A DNA stretch of 23,842 bases from Neoconidiobolus thromboides FSU 785 (lineage: Eukaryota; Entomophthoromycota; Entomophthoromycetes; Entomophthorales; Neoconidiobolaceae). The translations under genes and the position numbers were made by a program. The DNA is taken from contig MU626523.1 in the NCBI GenBank assembly GCA_025603075.1, positions 1-23,842 of the forward strand, given 5' to 3'. Every line of letters starts with the position of its first letter. Position 1 is the stretch's first letter. Of the stretch, positions 20,391 through 23,842 are shown in pieces. A model generated the notes under the pieces. The model saw only the letters and a program-made list of their open reading frames with translations. It had not been told where the DNA came from and searched no databases.

Positions 20391-20874
20391 TTAATGCTGT
20401 ATTCTATCTTTAATAGTATCCATTTTCGTTTTGATCTTATTAATTCTTTCTTCCAAACTTAATCTACTTTGCTCTAATCTAAACAAATATTAGATACATG
20501 TTACCATTAATATTCTATTATTTTTTAGATAAAAGCTTACTGTATTTTTTTCATTCGAAGATTAATTTCGTCTTGAGTAACTAATACAGTTTCCTAAAGA
20601 TTAATTTATATTAATATATATATTATCACTTCATACATATCTAGTATTCGCCTTTATAACGATTAGAATAAAAATAAATAAAATAGATTACATTTTCATT
20701 AAGTTTATATTCTACATAACCATCATTTCTTTTTTTTAATTGATAAGTTTTGATCTCTTCTTCTGTTCCATTTGTACTACGAAATTTATAACCAAGATAA
20801 GTACCCCCTAATACAACGGGTATAGAATAAATTAAAAATTGATATTTTTGAAATTTGGGAAGTAAGGAAGCCAT
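20391..20874 (-). CDS. Small single-pass membrane protein with C-terminal coiled coil, 107 aa, three exons
   Basis: Exons (minus strand) are 20874-20692, 20593-20541 and 20478-20391; the two GT...AG introns are 98 and 62 bp. Splicing gives 107 residues. I do not recognise the family. The N-terminus (MASLLPKFQKY) is followed by a hydrophobic segment at about 12-29 (QFLIYSIPVVLGGTYLGY), which would be a membrane anchor. A short polar middle follows (about 31-60). A charged helical tail (about 62-107: TQDEINLRMKKIQLEQSRLS, then EERINKIKTKMDTIKDRI) has heptad-like hydrophobic spacing. This layout is typical of small mitochondrial inner-membrane or ER proteins, but the location is inferred. The multi-exon structure with consistent phases and the CCAAT box about 96 bp upstream support a real gene. 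Reading through intron 1 instead would give a 77-residue form. Confidence 0.75.
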
Positions 20875-21509
20875 TGCTAATGAATATATCTATTATTTTT
20901 TGGATAATTTCAAAATAAAAAAATAGATAAGTTTCTTTAAAATGTTAAGTTGATTAGGGTAGCTTTTTTATTGGTTGAAATAGAAATTATAAAAGCATAA
21001 GTTTGAGTGATAATGAGAATTTTCTGTGGGAGGGTATTGAGTTTATTTATTTAATAAAATGATAAAAAATCGCAGTAAAGTTATTAATGTTATAAAATTA
21101 GTTTGTTAGCTATTCTCTGTTTTAAAAAGATTACAAGAAATAAAAAACAAAATAAAAAACTATTACTAATACAATATCTATGTGATTAAATAATTAATAC
21201 TATTATATTAATATTTTATCTGAGTTTAAAAATTAAGGATACTATCAGATAATTAATTTATTAGATATTCGAATCTAGAATATGAACCTATGAAAAAAAG
21301 AGTGATTTGAAATTTATATATTAAACCTGTTATTTTCATAAAGACAATAATTCAAAACAATAAAACAATGATACGATACAACATATATTTTTTATTATCG
21401 TTTTTATCAAAAATAAGCCCAGCCTTCGATTATATTCAAAAAGGAATATACAAAATTAATTAATCATTATTCATCATGTTTACAAACTTCAAAAACTCAA
21501 CTTTTTTTT
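20875..21509. other. Intergenic between two minus-strand genes
   Basis: No gene is seen. It includes the CCAAT-containing promoter of the 107-residue protein gene near its left end and the 3' flank of the disordered-protein gene near its right end. Confidence 0.5.
20970..20974 (-). promoter_or_regulatory. CCAAT box upstream of the 107-residue protein gene
   Basis: It reads TATTGGTTGA on the plus strand, which is a CCAAT in gene orientation, 96-100 bp before the ATG at 20874. The decamer is identical to the one upstream of the dipeptidase gene. Confidence 0.45.
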
Positions 21510-22460
21510 TTAAATAAAAGCATAACTATTTACTTGTCTCACCAATTCTACTTTTTGAAAAGGTGGCAATAGAGGTTCCTGGATCGTCACTGCTTGACTA
21601 TTTCTTTTAAAACTAGGTTGCAATTTAGTATCTGGAAAATCTAATGAATTTTTTGTTGATATTAATTTAGCTAATTCATAAATTGTTTGTCCAGCTTCCA
21701 TTAAACCTAAATCTTGTTGTCTTATATCATTAGCAATCGGTAAATGCTCTGTGGTCTTTGAATGAGTTGTGAATGCCTTTGATTTCATATAATCGGTGGA
21801 TGAATTGTAAGATGTTTGTTGAATATGCTGACTTTTTATTTTATTAACAAATGATACATTCCGATGATAACCTCTTCTTAATTTGGTTTGATTTTCAATT
21901 TCCTTCTGTACTAATGTCATGTTCGAATTCATTGACTCTTGCTTTAGATAATTCCAATTACTAGTATTATCTTCAGTTAAACTATAAATAGACAAATTTT
22001 TTTGATTTTCATTTTGGTTTTCATTTTCGTTTTCAAATAACTGTGAATAAACACTATCATTTGGTGAAGTTGAAAATGTTAAGGCACTATAATTATATGG
22101 CCCTTGATGATAACTGTTATTCTTTAATGTGGTATTTGGAGTATAATTAAAATAATCGGTTGTTTCATTGTTATATGTACTTAAGTATTCGCTACTATTA
22201 CCATTATTTTCTTTTTTTAATAAAAACTTGATACTTTTATCACTGGATAATGTTGGACACTCATAGAATGTTGGGATACGTGGGCTGGTGGATTGATTTT
22301 TATTTAGTTTAAAAGAATCGGTCTGTATATCTATAAAATCTGAGCTAATATCTTCGGTTACTGAAGTATTAATACTTAATGCCACTGTTGATTTCTTTTT
22401 GGACTTTTTTCTCGTTAAACTATCAGTCACCTTTTTAAAAAAAGATTTGATTTCCATCAT
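21510..22460 (-). CDS. Unrecognised disordered Asn/Ser-rich protein, 316 aa
   Basis: This is a single-exon frame with tandem ATG starts (22460 and 22457). I do not recognise it. The N-terminus (MMEIKSFFKKVTDSL) could form a short amphipathic helix and is followed by a very basic cluster (RKKSKKKS, about residues 17-24) that could be a nuclear signal or bind acidic lipids. Residues about 30-240 are low complexity, rich in Asn, Ser, Thr and Tyr, with an Asn/Glu repeat (ENENENQNENQ) near residue 145. A more ordered, Leu-rich stretch appears late (about 248-275: LGLMEAGQTIYELAKLIS), then a Pro-rich end (EPLLPPFQKVELVRQ). The late stretch may be the conserved functional part. It could be a signalling or polarity scaffold, but nothing visible decides that. 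Confidence 0.7.
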   Translation of the reverse strand: MMEIKSFFKKVTDSLTRKKSKKKSTVALSINTSVTEDISSDFIDIQTDSFKLNKNQSTSPRIPTFYECPTLSSDKSIKFLLKKENNGNSSEYLSTYNNETTDYFNYTPNTTLKNNSYHQGPYNYSALTFSTSPNDSVYSQLFENENENQNENQKNLSIYSLTEDNTSNWNYLKQESMNSNMTLVQKEIENQTKLRRGYHRNVSFVNKIKSQHIQQTSYNSSTDYMKSKAFTTHSKTTEHLPIANDIRQQDLGLMEAGQTIYELAKLISTKNSLDFPDTKLQPSFKRNSQAVTIQEPLLPPFQKVELVRQVNSYAFI

Positions 22461-22734
22461 GTATTGTTATATAATATTGTTTTGTATTATTATTTTTATA
22501 TTATTTATGATAATTTTGAAAAATTTAAATAAAAAAATGAAAGAAGAGGATTTATTAAAATGTGAGATTATTTTTGACTGTTATTTAAATTAAAGCTTCA
22601 ATAAAAAATTATAAATAGATTCTAATTACCAAATAGACCATAGAACAATTTATTTTTATCTTTACTCTTTATAGTAATTGTTAGATGAAATTCTAAAAGT
22701 CATTGAAATTCTAATTTTCTCTTGTAATATTCAG

Positions 22735-22745
22735 CCAATCATTGG
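22735..22745. promoter_or_regulatory. Opposed CCAAT boxes (CCAATCATTGG)
   Basis: This is a palindrome of CCAAT and ATTGG around a single C, about 275-285 bp upstream of the ATG at 22460. It may be an HAP/NF-Y site for that gene, although the distance is larger than for the other genes. Confidence 0.3.
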
Positions 22746-23194
22746 AGCCTAATTTAATTTTAGAGTGCTACTCTTATGTTAACACCATTAGAATCTTAAT
22801 GCCTTTGGTATTATTTATCTTTGTCTTTTACCACTATTATGTCCATCATTATATTATCCAACCACTATTACTTTCTAGTAAGAATAAAGGGATTTACTTT
22901 ATTATCTTTGTTTCGGTAGTTTAATTTCTTATTTTCATTATTATTAAAATGATGGAATATCGTAATTGATAAATATCATCAGAGCTTTTAGTTAAATATA
23001 GAAAGAATAATTAAATTTATTATTAATTGATCTTATTTACTACTTTTATCAAATTATAAAAACTTAGTTAATATTGACCTAATTTTAATACAATCTATAT
23101 TATAACTTTTACCAACATCTTATTTTTACTAATCAATAAACAAAAGTAATTATGATATTCTATATTCTTTTTTTATTATCGCGCTTCGTCCTAC

Positions 23195-23204
23195 TATATA
23201 AAAA
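23195..23204 (+). promoter_or_regulatory. TATA-like element without a visible gene
   Basis: TATATAAAAA is followed by GGAAAGAG and preceded by an unusually GC-rich patch (TCGCGCTTCGTCC). No coding frame follows. Two copies of TCAGTTTTTWCCCA lie at 23260-23273 and 23278-23291, 18 bp apart. Confidence 0.3.
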
Positions 23205-23736
23205 GGAAAGAGTGGTATTATCCTAACTTTGTAATCTGCTGGTTCAAATAAGTGTAGAATCAGTTTTTACCCAAGGTTCAGTTTTTTCCCAGTTTGTCAA
23301 TTTAAATAAAAGCCATAGAAATAGCGGCTTTATACTTAATTTGCAACAAAGTTAAGAAGAGGCTGTAATTAACTGAAATTAAACTAGACTTTGTTTATTT
23401 AGAATGCTTATAAAATTAAAATAATTTCATCTTACTTCCCCTACAAGTTTAATAAGTTAGAATAGCTTATAGCTAGATTTTTTATTGTTTTTAATTTGTG
23501 GAAAATTTTTCTGATATGAATTTGGAGACTATAGCTTTTTTATATTTTTAGATCAATATTAAATAATTTAACTACAGATTAAAAACAATAAAATGCACCT
23601 GATTGCAAACTGCTCTATCTCTTGTTTCCATTTCACCACATTACTCTCTTTCAAAATTAAGGTCACTTGAAGCATAATTGCTTTAAAGGACTCTAAAAAA
23701 TGAAACTCTAATAAACTTATAATACAAGATATATGG

Positions 23737-23842
23737 ATATGGGGATGTTTTTTTTGATTTCATTACTTTTCCATTTTTTAAGCGCTATTCAAGTGAAAAG
23801 ATTGTTAGTAAAATTCTTAAACAAAAAAATACATTCTCATAT
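23737..23842 (+). mobile_element. MITE-like element, copy E (106 bp), ending at the window edge
   Basis: It begins ATATGGGGATGTTTTTTTTG, has the core TTTTTTAAGCGCTATTCAAGTG, and ends AAAAAATACATTCTCATAT on the last base of the window. It is among the best preserved copies, so probably a recent insertion. The right-hand target site cannot be seen. Confidence 0.75.

Larger units (their letters stand above)
22461..23736. other. Intergenic, no gene seen; orphan promoter-like elements
   Basis: This is about 1.3 kb upstream of the disordered-protein gene. It contains an opposed CCAAT/ATTGG pair at 22735-22745 and a strong TATA-like element at 23195-23204, but no ATG-started open frame of note follows. 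The hydrophobic frame at 22742-22924 begins at TTG, not ATG. Confidence 0.5.

Noticed and set aside
22742-22924. 60-codon membrane-like frame
   Set aside because: It opens at TTG. The hydrophobicity follows from T-rich sequence on this strand, and no family pattern is visible.
23235-23260. Possible tRNA B box (GGTTCAAATAA)
   Set aside because: No A box, acceptor stem or cloverleaf can be drawn around it.

Overview
The window looks like nuclear DNA of a very AT-rich, intron-containing fungus, probably an early-diverging one. The evidence is a secreted proteinase K-type subtilisin, spliceosomal introns of about 50-100 bp with GT...AG ends, a DUG1-type dipeptidase, a Gcs1-type ArfGAP, CCAAT and TATA promoters, and an expanded F-box/LRR-like family. 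An entomophthoralean such as Conidiobolus would fit, because expanded subtilisins and low GC are known there. That placement is inference; no marker gene in the window proves it.

Left part (1 to about 14.6 kb): accessory, intron-free and repeat-rich. A truncated C-terminal end of one subtilisin gene (3-170) is followed head-to-tail by a complete, nearly identical paralogue (2047-3246). Next comes an unrecognised Asn-rich 182-residue protein (3983-4531). Three members of one F-box/LRR-like family then lie in tandem on the minus strand. The first (5441-6866) carries a one-base frameshift, the second (7954-9399) is intact, and the third (about 10102-11144) is a decayed pseudogene interrupted by a short inverted-repeat transposon. 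From 11.1 to 14.6 kb I see no gene. That stretch holds a large imperfect inverted repeat (11941-13194) with arms of about 420 and 460 bp.

Right part (14.7 to 22.5 kb): conserved, intron-bearing genes. A five-exon Cys-Gly-type metallodipeptidase (plus) and an eight-exon ArfGAP (minus) converge across a heptanucleotide minisatellite. A three-exon 107-residue protein with one predicted membrane segment and a coiled coil, and a single-exon 316-residue disordered protein, follow on the minus strand. CCAAT boxes lie about 90-160 bp upstream of several of these start codons.

A family of MITE-like elements of about 97-107 bp, with ATATGGGGATGT-type terminal inverted repeats, is scattered through the window: five clear copies (7424, 10517, 11632, 19171, 23737) and one probable degenerate copy (about 13936). 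Together with the large inverted repeat, these are the main structures not explained by genes. The encoded proteins belong to unrelated processes: extracellular proteolysis, glutathione/peptide breakdown, COPI/Arf1 traffic and, by inference, ubiquitin-ligase substrate choice. No operon-like logic is expected.
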